Positions 13,201 to 23,741 of a stretch of 64,000 bases of DNA are shown here, piece after piece. The number at the start of each line of letters is the position of its first letter. Within the stretch, counting starts at the first letter, position 1. The stretch comes from Halichondria panicea (taxonomy: Eukaryota; Porifera; Demospongiae; Suberitida; Halichondriidae): the NCBI RefSeq assembly GCF_963675165.1, contig NC_087391.1, positions 5,010,646 to 5,074,645 on the forward strand, in the 5' to 3' direction. A model generated the notes under the pieces. The model ran no database searches and was not told the DNA's origin. It was given only the letters and a program-made list of their open reading frames with translations. Both the position numbers and the translations under genes were made by a program.

Positions 13201-16200
13201 ACATCGGACTTAGTCCTTTCACTAATTATGAGTACAGACTGAACGTTTTTAATGGTGCTGGTAACGTATTTAGTGACTGGATTTCGGCCATGACGACTGA
13301 AGATGTACCGGCTGGTGTTTCAATACCCATGATTGCAGATGAGGACATCTTTGCGAGAAATGTTACAGCTAGTTGGCTCCCACCCTCTGCACTTAATGGA
13401 ATCCTGTTGAACTATCGTTTAGAGTATCGTCCTCTTATTGACCCTACTACAAACTTACCTGGAAGCATTGTCATCGTGGGTACTTACCCTACCGATGTTA
13501 CCATGGCTACTGCTGTCGGACTGTTGCCCGTGACAACGTACCAGTTTAGAGTGGTGGCTATTAATAGTGCTGGAGAGGGGACGAGTGATTTTGAGACAAT
13601 AATGTCGAGAGAGGATGCTCCTGAAGAAATACAACCAATTATTGTGTCTGCCCGAACGGGCACTAGTCTTTCGTTGTCATGGAATCCACCTTTAACCCCT
13701 AATGGACAGATACGAGATTACATGTTGTACCTGAACGACGAGCTTGTATATGATAACAGTATCACCATGACTACCATTCAAAACCTTCAACCATTCACCA
13801 CTTATTCTATTCAGTTAGTTGCCTGCACTTTTGTGGCTTGTGGCTTCGGTGACGTACAGTCCATAGCAACGGCTACGATTGCCCCTGCCGACCAACCAGC
13901 ACCCAGTGTTATTGCCCTGTCAGCAAGAAGTGTGGAGGTGGTGTGGGACGCTACTAATCGACCCAATGGAATCATTACATTGTACGAGATTCTACGACAA
14001 AACGACGGCAATCCTAACACCATGGCTACCATCGCTAGTACATCAGATCTCCTAAATAGACGGTATATTGATACGACTGTTCAACCCGATACAAGTTATG
14101 AGTATGCAATTCGAGCTATCAACATTATTGGTAACACTGTCAGTGACTTCCGTCCAATCAGAACTCCTGAAGCAGCCCCTGAGGGCGTGTCAGCTCCCAG
14201 TCTGAGCGTGCTCAGTAGCACCTCCATCCTCGTAACATGGACTCCGCCCTCTCTACCCAATGGGATTATACAAACTTACCGTGTTTTCCGAAGTGGAGGA
14301 GGCGTCTTTAATGTATCCGTGTACGATGATCTAGGCACAACTTTCACTGATGCTCTGCTTTCCCCGTTTAACGAGTACTCGTATTTTGTCCAAACCTGTA
14401 CTCTCGCTGGTTGCACATCAGGACCACCCTCCTCTGCTACCACGGACGAAGACACACCCACTAACTTACGATCCCCTCTCCTTTCAGCCGTGTCTGCAAC
14501 AAGTATCTCAATCTCATGGTCTCCTCCGGACAATCCAAACGGAGTTATAATATCATACACAATCGTTACAACGCCGGGAAACATTCAATTGACCACTACT
14601 GCTGATCTGAGTAGAGTCATCACCAATCTCTTACCGTTCACAATATATGCCGTCAGTCTTGAGGCTTGCAATTCTGTAGGCTGTACGCAATCGGATGCTG
14701 ATGTACGGACGCAAGAGTCTACCCCGCAGTTCCTACGGCCCCCCACACTGAGTGCAATCAATGCCACAGCTGTAGAGGCGACATGGTCGGAACCATCTCG
14801 TCCAAATGGTATCATCATTCGCTATATCCTCAGAAGAGATGGGATTACGATTTTCGACGGAAATATGCTAATGTATGTGGAGGCTGTTTTGAATCCGGAC
14901 ACTTCGTATTCGTACACACTCCAAGCCTTCACTGGAGCAGGGTCTGGGGAGGAGACTAATCCGACCACTATCCAAACCCCCAGAGACACGCCAGACGATA
15001 TCCGCCCACCCCTTGCCATGGCAACCAGCTCATCTTCAATACAAGTATCCTGGACTCCTCCTGGACAACCGAATGGTGTGATTCAACGCTATGTCCTGCT
15101 ACAAGATGGAACAGAAGTGTTTACTGGATTAGGTTTCATATACGTTGCTAACGGGCTCCAGTCGTTCACCCAATATGTCTTCCAACTGATGGTGTGTACT
15201 AGTACTTGCGGAGAGAGTTCAGAAGTCACTGAGCAGACATTGGAAGCTCCGCCCACTGGACAAGCACCCCCCACCCTGATTCGTTATCGCAACACCACGG
15301 TAGCGATCACCTGGTCACCCCCATCGTCCCCTAACGGTGTCATCATCAGTTACCTCGTAGAGAGAAGACTTGTACCAAGCAGTGACTTCACGCTTATCTC
15401 GAGCCAATCTGTGTTGAGCTTCCTCGATCAAGATGACATCCTAGTTCCAGCTATGTCTTACGAGTATAGGATCACTGCAATCAACACTGCCGGACAAGTA
15501 GCTAGTGCTCCAATCAGTGTGACGCTATTTGAAGCAGCCCCTGAGGGCATACCTGACATCCTGGTTACAGAAGTGACTGCTAATGTCATCAGTGTGTCCA
15601 CCACGCCTCCAGCCTCTCCCAATGGTGCTCTGACTAACTACACACTTTATAGAAATGGACGAATCGAGAATTCAATTGCGGCTAATTTTCAGGCTACTAT
15701 TTCGTTCACATCTTCCAATCTGGATCCGTTCACTTCCTATGCACTCCATGTAGAGGTGTGTACGAATGGTGGGTGTGGTCAGAGTGGTGTGATGAACGTG
15801 AGGACGCTGGAAGCCCCGCCCACTGGACAAGCCCCTCCCCAAGCGACTGTACTCTCTGCAATGTCTATTAATCTCTCTTGGTCACCACCCATCAGTCCCA
15901 ATGGACTCATTGCAGGGTAAGTACTGTGATTGAACACTTGCGTAGTTTGTGTACATTTATTAATTAACTATCTCTTCTCTGTTAAGTATCATGCGAGATC
16001 TCTTTAATTATGTGTCTGCCTATATATTGTAATAAACTTACAACCTATCCCCCCAGATACACACTGTGGTATCGTACGGCCTGCCCTGCCCCCCCTCAAG
16101 CCCTCCTCTCTCTGCCACCCTGCACCGTTGGACCTCGTTCTCTCATTGTTGCCAACTTCTCCTCCTTTGTCTTCATGTTCAGTGGGAGTGGCCTAGCCCA

Positions 16201-16549
16201 CCCCCTCCCCTACACTGCTTACCAGTTCATAGTGGGAGCGGTCAACAGCGTTGGGTCCGTGGAGTCAGCTTACTCAACAGCTGTCAGCACACAAACCAGT
16301 CGTAAGTGGATGATTTCTATATCCGCAGTTATTGTCATACAATCACACTTTTATGGGAGCCAGCTGGTTTATCTTTATCTTTCATTTTCAGCACATTTAA
16401 TGGACTGTTGTGTGTGCAGTTTTAATTGAATTGTAGTATATACATCTTGAACACACACACACACTCCCCCCCACACACACACACACACACACACTCCCCC
16501 ACACACGCCCATACACACACACGCCCCCACACCACACACACACACCACA

Positions 16550-16594
<45 letters not shown>

Positions 16595-16947
16595 CAGCTC
16601 CTGAGGCTGTCCCTGGAGGCCTGGTCTTCATGAAAGACGATGTGTCTGGAGTGATATTCATGGATTGGTTGAGAGCGTTCCAGTTCAACGGACCCTTCCT
16701 GACCTCCAGTGTGGAGAGGAACGGAATCTTGCTAGTCCAGCGTCCAATCACATCGTTGAATCTCACCAACGAACCCAGGGGAATATGTAAGTTATATAAA
16801 AGTTGAACACTTCGAGTTCATTTGTTGACTCAGCACACTAGAAAATCAATTCGCTGTGCATATACATAGTCTTTAGGGAGTTTTTTGAGTATATATGTCA
16901 TTGTACTGAAACCAACAATACAATCGAACACTGTTTTCATATCAAAA

Positions 16948-16978
<31 letters not shown>

Positions 16979-19902
16979 TACTATCTATTTAATGCCTGTT
17001 GCTAATTCTAAGAACCAAAATTTGAGGTTAATGTTTGTTTTGTGCTTGCTTCAGCTTAACCACATAGAAGAACCCACATTGCCCCAACCCCTATCAACTA
17101 CATGTACCACAAAACCTGGCCCAGACAATACAGTGTTGTACTTTATACCTATATAAGCCCCCCTCAGAAGTTTTCTTTTAAAATCCAATTAACTTGAAAT
17201 ATCACAGCAACCAATATTAAGTCAGCTTGATTTACAGCTTTACAATAATTATTCAGCATGGCCCCAATGTGAATAGATGTACAATAACTATTGAGTGTTA
17301 TATACCACTGTAGTTGCATGTGTATGTGACTGAATGCAACAGATGAATGGGGAGGGTTGGTGCACCGTTAAAGACTCTTTAACCCATCATTCTCGGCTCT
17401 CCAGGCCGAGCATCTGTTTGCTTTTCTGTTTCTGTCTGTTCTCTGCCTTGTGGTGTTTGCCTTTCTGTTGTTAACCTACCTTAATTGTGCATACTTTAAT
17501 TAAATTAAGCACATATTCCAAATTTAACAGATCAGCATGGCCACCCCCAGTAACATAATGTGGATATGGACATACATGTAGATAGCTAATTATGACATAA
17601 TCTATACTATACTTCCAACCATTGGTGTGTTTAATAATTTAAAGAAACGAAGGCGTTGGCAGCATTTTTCTTAGCCTCTAAAGAAAGACACAGAAAGTAA
17701 AATCCTTATCAATTACTACATCTACATAATTACCCAAACCCCCCTCCCCCTGACCTCCCCTGAGAGTATTAAAAACCAGTAAAAAAACACAATTCAAGTA
17801 AAAAGACTAGATTACAAGAACTGAAGGTAAACTACATAGTAAATTACATATTATTAGAAGCATGAATACAATAATTATAACTTATAGTAGTTATTCCTGC
17901 AGCCATTCATGTCTCATAAGCAATTTAATATGTAAGTGCATTATGGAAATAGGAGAGGTGGCACCCTCTTCTCTGGTCAGATAAGGCAGTTCCTCACAAT
18001 TTTTGTTTCAACCCCTCAAACACACACACACACATGCAGCTCTGACGTACGTGGTCCGAGTGGTGACACAGGCTGGCCAAGCCAGTATTACCAGAACCAC
18101 ACAACTAGCTATAGGTAAGGTCATGCGATGCTAAACTCCAGTCCTAGTTGGCAACTTGCTTTCACTACATGTATATCCACCAATAGTGCGGACTCTTGCT
18201 ATATACAATTTAGTGGCCGGTGCAAAATCTTTAAGTAGTGTCTACGTACGTGTTGTGTTGTTCTATTCTTGCCACACCTATTATTGTGATTATAGCAGCT
18301 CAAAAGTGATTATAGTTGTTTCATTCTCTTTCACTCTCAGTCGATACAGTCACTCCCACACCTGATTCGAGTACGACCACACCGCCCCCTGTAGCCACGG
18401 AAACACCGTTCTACCAACAAGCCGCCTTCATCATAGGCATGATTGTGCTTGGTGTTGTTTTAGTGTTCCTAGTTATCGCTGTGATTGTCTTCCTATTGGT
18501 GAGGCCTAAGGGTGACTCCGCCTACAAGGTCCGACCCTCCACGGCACTAAAGGACATGACGGGTCCCAGTCAGGAGTACAGTAGGATGGAGCACTCCCCC
18601 TCACCTAAACGACTCACACCCTCCCCGATACCAGTCACCCCCTCCCCCAACCACACATCAGGCAGCTGGAGCCCAGGGGACCCCTACAATGTAAGTTCCT
18701 TCACTTTATTAATTAAGCTAATTAAAGGTGATTAGCGCGGCTTTACTCTTGGGGAAATTCAGTTGTGTAGACAGACTAATTGCTTTGGTTCCGAATACTA
18801 CTAAGCAACAGCCAGTGCATTTGTTTTTGGTTTGCGTTGGTTTAGAGTTAGTAATATCTTAGTGAGTGTGTGTGGCCAAATGAAAACTGATTTGTCTATG
18901 TCGAGATGTTAGCGTTGTTGTGTTTGGTCTAAGTAACCATACCTTAATAACACTGGTCAAGTGTCTGCACAATGTCCTAACTGTTGTCACTGTAACACTG
19001 ACAAATAGAGCACCTCCTCTGTCGTCATGTGATCATGTACAAACTTAGTTAGCAGTCACAACCCCCCCCCCCAAATTAGCTGTGCAATATTGATCAATGT
19101 GTATGAACTTCTGTTTGCCTGCTGCAGGGTGACATCCCAGACTATGCCTCCGAAGATCAGGGTGTGGTCGTCACTCCACGGAGGAAGAAGTACACTCCTC
19201 GCAGAATGGAGTCAGCCTCGCTCATTGAGAACGAGCATCTACAGCTGCCAGACACTGTGAGTGCATGCACGTCTCTGTGGTAATGTGTGTAAACACCTTG
19301 TTTGGAAGCCTCTTTAGAGTTTCCTACAGAAACGGTTTCCTACTTGTCAGTTTGTGTGTACACACTTGACAATATACGTACATGTATGTAGATGGGCCAA
19401 AACGAAGCCATTTTCTTGAATCCCCTGTTTCAAATGTGGTCTGCAGCTACCTACCGCAGTGTGAGGGAGTTTTCCTAGTTCTATTTGCATCCAAATTCTT
19501 AAGACTATGATTATGACTTAGTACCAAGGGCGTATAAAAGAAGAGGGCACATTCAACTAGTACATTCAACTAGTACACGTAGCGAGCAGAATTTACGACG
19601 TGAGTGGATGAGTGTGAATTTGCATGAAATGCTAAAAATATAATTATATTCTATTTTTAGCACATTTATCCGCTGTGAATTTCTGGCATGCCCTCTCTTT
19701 GCACTACTAATTGTTCACATTGTGTACATTTGTTTGTATTGTCTGTATCCACAATGAAGCGTCTATTGACCGTGTGTGTGTTCACCTATGCATGCAGACC
19801 ATTTCCAGTCATGTGTCCCCCGGACAGTTTGTTCCTGCCAGTGATGATTTCGGCTCATTCAAAGCACAACAACACACAACTTTCACAGACACCAAAGTTT
19901 AG
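1..19902 (+). CDS. USH2A-like: Usherin-like giant transmembrane protein, 5' end missing
   Basis: Coding is open at the left edge (codons start at base 2). Exons by GT/AG joins: 1-873, 1104-1270, 1913-2764, 2980-3261, 3509-4852, 4949-5029, 5296-5610, 5846-6928, 7128-7403, 7661-7930, 8809-9093, 9433-10374, 10726-10840, 11189-11340, 11468-11533, 11713-15916, 16057-16301, 16598-16786, 18040-18114, 18341-18690, 19128-19256, 19798-19902. The join gives 4132 residues with no stop. Order: about seven laminin-EGF repeats, four FN3, two laminin G placed inside a fifth FN3, about 29 more FN3, one TM helix, a cytoplasmic tail ending DTKV. This order is that of usherin, the basement-membrane and stereocilia/periciliary protein whose tail binds PDZ scaffolds. 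The laminin N-terminal region expected in the family must lie left of the window. Most introns are phase 1 between FN3 units. A laminin or receptor phosphatase is excluded by the domain order and the lack of a cytoplasmic enzyme. Confidence 0.9.
1295..1490 (+). repeat. 26-bp minisatellite in usherin intron
   Basis: About 7.5 head-to-tail units of 26 bases with core CCCCCTCAGGCAATACGT begin 24 bases after the donor at 1271. Units differ at one to four bases. Because 26 is not a multiple of three and units lack stops, all three frames are open; these are not genes. Confidence 0.95.
1653..1748 (+). repeat. 32-bp tandem repeat, three copies
   Basis: Three adjacent 32-base units beginning TGTTATACACT. 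The first differs from the others by one base. Same intron as the 26-bp array. Confidence 0.95.
1766..1867. repeat. Short inverted repeat in usherin intron
   Basis: Arms of about 20 bases (GAGCTGCCATTTGAATA at 1771 and its complement near 1849) flank about 60 bases of AT-rich DNA. It may be a small foldback element; no terminal signature beyond the arms. Confidence 0.7.
1913..3261 (+). other. Usherin module: first four FN3 domains
   Basis: Exon 1913-2764 holds three FN3 units and exon 2980-3261 a fourth. Each has the early Trp, a PNG-type turn and a Tyr-containing F strand. The second and fourth carry a CTxxGC motif, the first and third a Cys-free version. Four FN3 before the laminin G pair matches the usherin family layout. 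Confidence 0.85.
3509..5029 (+). other. Usherin module: two laminin G domains inside a split FN3
   Basis: Exon 3509-4852 starts with the first half of an FN3 (Trp and QPNGII turn), then two laminin G domains. The first begins near 3655 with a SFSNEIRLTFRT strand, the second near 4225 with a HSDFSLTFELHT strand, and each ends in a Cys-containing SGC/AGC strand. The 81-base exon 4949-5029 supplies the second half of an FN3 (YLHRVSASNSVG). Laminin G domains bind glycans and matrix partners. The joins are in frame. Confidence 0.8.
5296..11533 (+). other. Usherin module: FN3 array, multi-exon part
   Basis: Nine exons from 5296 to 11340 plus a 66-base exon at 11468-11533 encode about 12 FN3 units and the start of another. 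Exon 5846-6928 has four FN3, exon 9433-10374 three. Exons 10726-10840 and 11189-11340 share one FN3, and the 66-base exon carries only the first strands of the next. In the fourth FN3 of exon 5846-6928 the usual early Trp is absent. The region acts as an extracellular stalk. Confidence 0.85.
8060..8700. repeat. Interspersed repeat in usherin intron, two tandem partial copies
   Basis: The phrase GGACCATGGGCTATAATCC occurs near 8195 and again near 8533, each within longer similar blocks (TTTCAGAAAATCAG, AACTCAAGTTATGGC). A third copy in the opposite orientation lies at about 45440-45680. No coding potential or terminal repeats were seen, so the class is unknown. Confidence 0.75.
11713..15916 (+). 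other. Usherin module: single 4.2-kb exon with about 15 FN3 domains
   Basis: One uninterrupted exon from an acceptor (CCCCTCTGCAG, ending 11712) to a donor (GTAAGT at 15917) encodes most of one FN3, 14 complete FN3 and the start of another. The PNG turn recurs about every 90-95 residues. It contrasts with neighbouring exons that hold one to four FN3, so introns were either lost here or never gained. Confidence 0.9.
16446..16592 (+). repeat. CA-rich microsatellite before a usherin acceptor
   Basis: Imperfect CA repeat with CCCC interruptions running to the acceptor CATGCAG that ends at 16597. Antisense CVCVCV reading frames here are artefacts. Confidence 0.95.
16787..18039 (+). other. Usherin intron of 1.25 kb, no gene
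   Basis: Holds a CA tract (about 16949-16977), AT-rich DNA and a short hairpin (CTCGGCTCTCCAGGCCGAG near 17393) beside a palindrome GTTAAAGACTCTTTAAC near 17368. No supported coding sequence. Confidence 0.6.
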
Positions 19903-21508
19903 GCATTCTTATAGTTTAGGTACACACATGTATGTAGTTATAATTACTGCTTTTCAGTTCATTACTTTATATTAAGTGGGTGTGTCTAGGTGCAGCTGCT
20001 GTAGCACTGCCAAGATTGTGCCACGTTATAGCCAAGTTTGTAACCATTGATTTGTTCACCCAACCCGTCAGTGCACCATAACCATTATTATCTTTCTATT
20101 ATAAATCACGTCAAGTAACATGTTAACTATTAATTAAATACTATAAGTTTAATTGGGGCTAGAGAGGTACATAAACCAGATGTGACCTGCTGTATAATAA
20201 TAATTCATGGCATTCTAAAAGTACAACAGTTATTTAAGACATGCAACACACATGTACAACTATCACAGACGCTATAGTTAGGTGCATATATGTATGTAGT
20301 TCTTGCTCTTCGGTTCACTACTTTATAAGCACTGGGTGTGTGTGTGTAGCTATAGTGCTGCCAAGATAAGGTTATGATCTATTCAGATTATGTAGTTGTG
20401 ACACATGCACGAGTGCCACATGGGATATATTGACTCAGTAGTGACTTAGACCCGAGGGCCGTATCAGTGCAATTGTATATATGTGACAGGCTCTGGGAAA
20501 ACCAGACTATTGGAGCAGACTAAAATTTTGGTGATTAATGTACCAAGTGATAGAGCAGAGCATTGCCTACACAATGATATGCTTAGTGTTCACATACCTA
20601 GTTTCATACCCGAGTCATGCGCGTTGGAAACTCGAAGCCGTAAAATGTAGTATCGAGAAAAACGGCTCTCAAAGATTGCTTAATTAGGAAAAATAAGGTA
20701 ATAGCAAAAGTTTGGACGAAGCGTTTCGATGGAAAGAGTTGGATTTAGAGCATCAGATTTTACAGAGAGGTAGTAGAAGGACTGTAGATACTTATACATC
20801 AATAACATTTTATTTGAGATTTTATAGTGTAGGCATAAATGTAGCTGTAGCTCAATACTAAATTCTGCTCCAATAGTCTGGTTTTCCCAGAGCCTGTCAC
20901 ATATTATAAAGCAACATTGGTTAACCATAATCAATTTAGGGTTAGAGATAGATACAAAAACCAGCTGAGACGTGCTGTAATAATTATACGTGATTCGTCA
21001 ATATAAAACTACACAGTTTAAGTACGATTTATTCGATCCATTCAGCGTGTAGCTAGGCTCAGCATCCATGGATACAGCACATACATATCCAGATAACGAT
21101 CCACCAAGGACAGAACAGAGTGATGATACAATGCAAGATGTGAGAAGGCTTGTCATCTTTGACCAGAATAACCATCTTTCCTTCGGATCCCATATTGCAG
21201 CTGTACTTTAGACACCTATGGGCATGAAATATCACTGATCACACTGGTAGAACAAGCAATATAAACTCACCGAACAGTTAGCAAAGTAGAAAGATATTTT
21301 AATCAATCAAGAGTCTGAGTCGCACAAGTACGCCCCAAAGATTGTGGTTGCGGTTAGCCTCGAGTATAGCTACCGTTATTTTAGAAAAAAATTGAGGAAG
21401 CTAGTATTTTGTATACGCATGCGCAATCTCTTTTGGAATGTGAAACCATAACACAGTCACTAGATCTACACACAAAAACAAACAAAATTCATGTAAAAGA
21501 TAACTAGT
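19903..21508. other. Spacer between usherin and the amidase gene
   Basis: The 3' ends of the two genes converge here. The stretch contains the usherin 3' UTR, a decayed copy of its last coding exon and 3' UTR (about 20240-20362) and a TIR element (20482-20901). No gene was recognised in the rest. Confidence 0.6.
20482..20901. mobile_element. Short TIR element (MITE-like), 420 bp
   Basis: Ends begin TGTGACAGGCTCTGGGAAAA on the left and are matched in inverted orientation on the right over about 40 bases, with AT-rich flanks. There is no transposase frame inside. This fits a non-autonomous DNA transposon; the exact target duplication is unclear because the flanks are AT repeats. Confidence 0.75.
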
Positions 21509-23637
21509 CTAGGTATACACATCAAAAGACTCCATGTCAAATTCTCCTGGCATCATAACAGCAGTGTAAGAGGTGTAAGAGTTAGTGAGTGGCCAGGTGG
21601 AGAGGACAGAGAGAAGGCCATCAAACTGAGCTGCAGCTTCCTGACCGACAGACTCCATGTACAGGTGTCCATAGACACGACGATTATCATTAGCATCAGG
21701 CTGCTTCCAGCGGTCCTGAAAACACGGAATCAGAAATAGTATAAAATTTGTCGGAGATTTTAACAGTAGATCTACATTGGTTCAATTGACTATAACCATA
21801 ATTTATACTAAAGTCTATCTCGGCAACGAGTGTGTGTACATGGTCTTACGTAGTTAGTTTGCAGGAGATACCAGGTGTCAGCAGGTTCCTGCTGGAGGTC
21901 AGGGGCATTGAGGGTGACCACATCGGCCAGTGCGTTCCTATCCCGAGTGAGCACAGCTCCCTGGTTGGGTAGGGAGCCGGCTGTGATGTAGTACACTGGA
22001 GCAGTGACCGGTTTTGTCCCCAGCATGGCCACAGCTTCATCATAGCTTGTAGCACTAGTGAGAACCTGTAATAGGAAAAATAATTATGCTTTGGGGTAAA
22101 AAAGTACTCAAAAATGTTCTATAACTACTCTCTTGTGAGCCAAAAATTAATTCTCTAACTAGGCATTTTATTGTTTCGGTCGCCTCAGGTTACTTGGGAG
22201 TACAAGCAGCTGTATTGTTATGTACTCACCTGTCTTGTTAAGTGTGTGGGGCTACTGGAGTGTTTGAGAAGAGCCTCCAAGGCATCCTCCACAATATTGC
22301 CACCTAGGTCTCTCTCGTTCACAGATATGGAGAAGCCATGGACACTCATTCCAGTCAAAATTCCCTAGGGGGGTGGGGTTAGAGTCCACGCACAGTACAC
22401 TTTTGTACATAATAACGAGTCTATCATCAAGGACATGTTTACCAAATTCTCTCATAATTATTATCACTAGCACTTACAACAAAGCCAGCAGTGACATCAG
22501 CTGTGAACAATGGCTCTCCGTTCTTGACGAAATCAGCCTGAATTAATATGATAATAAAAATGCATTCACCAATGTAGTACACCTATCTTATCTTTACCTG
22601 AACTGTGAGGTTCCTAAGATAGTCTGGTATGTCCCAGTCCAGGTTACGGCCGTGATATATGTTTCCCGTCGCGTCCTGTGCAACGATTGATGTACAGGCC
22701 ATCTCTCCAAACCCTGCCCCATAGCTCTGACTGTTGGTAACATTACCAGTAGTGTTCGGGTGGCCCCCTCCAAGCTGAAGAATTGAGAATATCACAGTAC
22801 TCACTTTAATTATTATAATTATACCATTACATTGTAGTTATAAAAATCGAAAACAATATCTACAAAATACAGCAAGTAATTTTGTAATTGGACAATCTGA
22901 ACACAAATTACGGGCTCTCAAAGATAGCTACTAAAAACGGCAAGTATTTTTTTAACACTTATCTTCAAGTTGCTAGCTTTTTTATATGACTGTGCAGGTT
23001 TACTTAGCTACACATACAAACAGGCACACACTGATTTCCTAGACAGGGAACAATGCACTCTTACTCTGCGCGCACACACTGATTTCCTAGACAGGGAACA
23101 ATGCACTCTTACTCTGCGCAGCACGTATGCTAAGTTGAGAGACACCACAATTCCCAAGTCCACCTCCCAGTAGTCTGCAATGGCCTTCATCTCTTGACCA
23201 AGCTCACCAAAGTAGCCATCGAGGTCTGCCATTAGAACCTTCAGAAGATCATTGACAATTTTTGGAGCCTGCAAAAACATGCACACACAATACGAATCCT
23301 TCTTCTTTGGCATTTGATTTAAATACAAGAATCTATGTATGTATACATATGGAATCGTCATTGGCTTGGAAATAAACAGTTACAGTAGCTTCTAAGTCCA
23401 CCATTCTCCTAGCTACTAAGCTTATCAAATATTGTTGTAGTCTACCTGCTGGTAGAAATATTTCACGACCAGAGGTGCTGAAGACTTGAAGTCTCTCAGC
23501 AGAGGAAGCCATCTTTGCTCTGGTGGCAGGTCCAGGTTTATGGTGTACAGGGCCATTGGAAGCTGCTTTTCTCCATGTGTCTGCCCCAGACAGAGCAGAG
23601 ATACAGCTAAGAGCAAACACAGCTTGGCAAGTAACAT
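21509..23637 (-). CDS. NAAA-like: N-acylethanolamine acid amidase / acid ceramidase family hydrolase
   Basis: Seven exons (transcript order): 23637-23446, 23268-23113, 22774-22598, 22537-22478, 22364-22230, 22065-21850, 21715-21509; 380 residues, stop TAG at 21509-21511. A signal peptide of about 22 residues ([16 protein letters not shown] start) sends it to the lysosomal/secretory route. The family nucleophile is the Cys in ACTSIVAQD (about residue 143), which becomes the N-terminus of the beta subunit after self-cleavage. [16 protein letters not shown] and LLQTNYDRW are further family blocks with Arg, Asp and Asn active-site residues. These enzymes hydrolyse fatty-acid amides (N-acylethanolamines or ceramide). 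The HGRNLDW form and length lean towards NAAA, but substrate is not decidable. Exon 2 ends in a duplicated donor. The start codon lies 104 bases from that of the divergent coiled-coil gene. Confidence 0.92.
23024..23119 (-). repeat. 48-bp tandem duplication spanning a splice donor
   Basis: Two 48-base copies (23024-23071 and 23072-23119) are almost identical. The right copy contains the end of amidase exon 2 and its GTAAGAG donor; the left repeats both 48 bases into the intron. Confidence 0.95.
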
Positions 23638-23741
23638 ACTGCTTCAAGAGGATGCAAACATTAAAGTGGGTGGGGCTAATTGCTGCTGGAAACACAAAAA
23701 TATACAAAAAACCTTGTGTGAAACTTTTGGCCGTGAAAACA
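23638..23741. promoter_or_regulatory. Probable bidirectional promoter
   Basis: Only 104 bases separate the divergent start codons at 23637 (-) and 23742 (+). Both 5' UTRs and core promoters must lie here or overlap the neighbours. No TATA box stands out. Inferred from spacing only. Confidence 0.45.

Larger units (their letters stand above)
16057..19902 (+). other. Usherin module: last FN3 units, TM helix and PDZ-ligand tail
   Basis: Exons 16057-16301, 16598-16786 and 18040-18114 finish the FN3 array. Exon 18341-18690 has a Thr/Pro-rich juxtamembrane stretch, then a strongly hydrophobic segment of about 27 residues (bases about 18420-18503) followed by RPK as a stop-transfer signal. Two further exons encode a Pro/Ser-rich cytoplasmic tail ending FTDTKV with a TAG at 19900-19902. 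Thr at -2 and Val at 0 make a class I PDZ ligand, as in vertebrate usherins that bind harmonin and whirlin. Confidence 0.85.

Noticed and set aside
4277-14818. Antisense frames opposite usherin FN3 exons
   Set aside because: Shadow frames from codon bias of the real exons; lengths and positions follow the sense domains.
1-19902. Laminin chain or receptor phosphatase as identity of the first gene
   Set aside because: Laminin EGF, FN3, laminin G pair, long FN3 array, TM and PDZ tail is the usherin order; no coiled coil or phosphatase domain.
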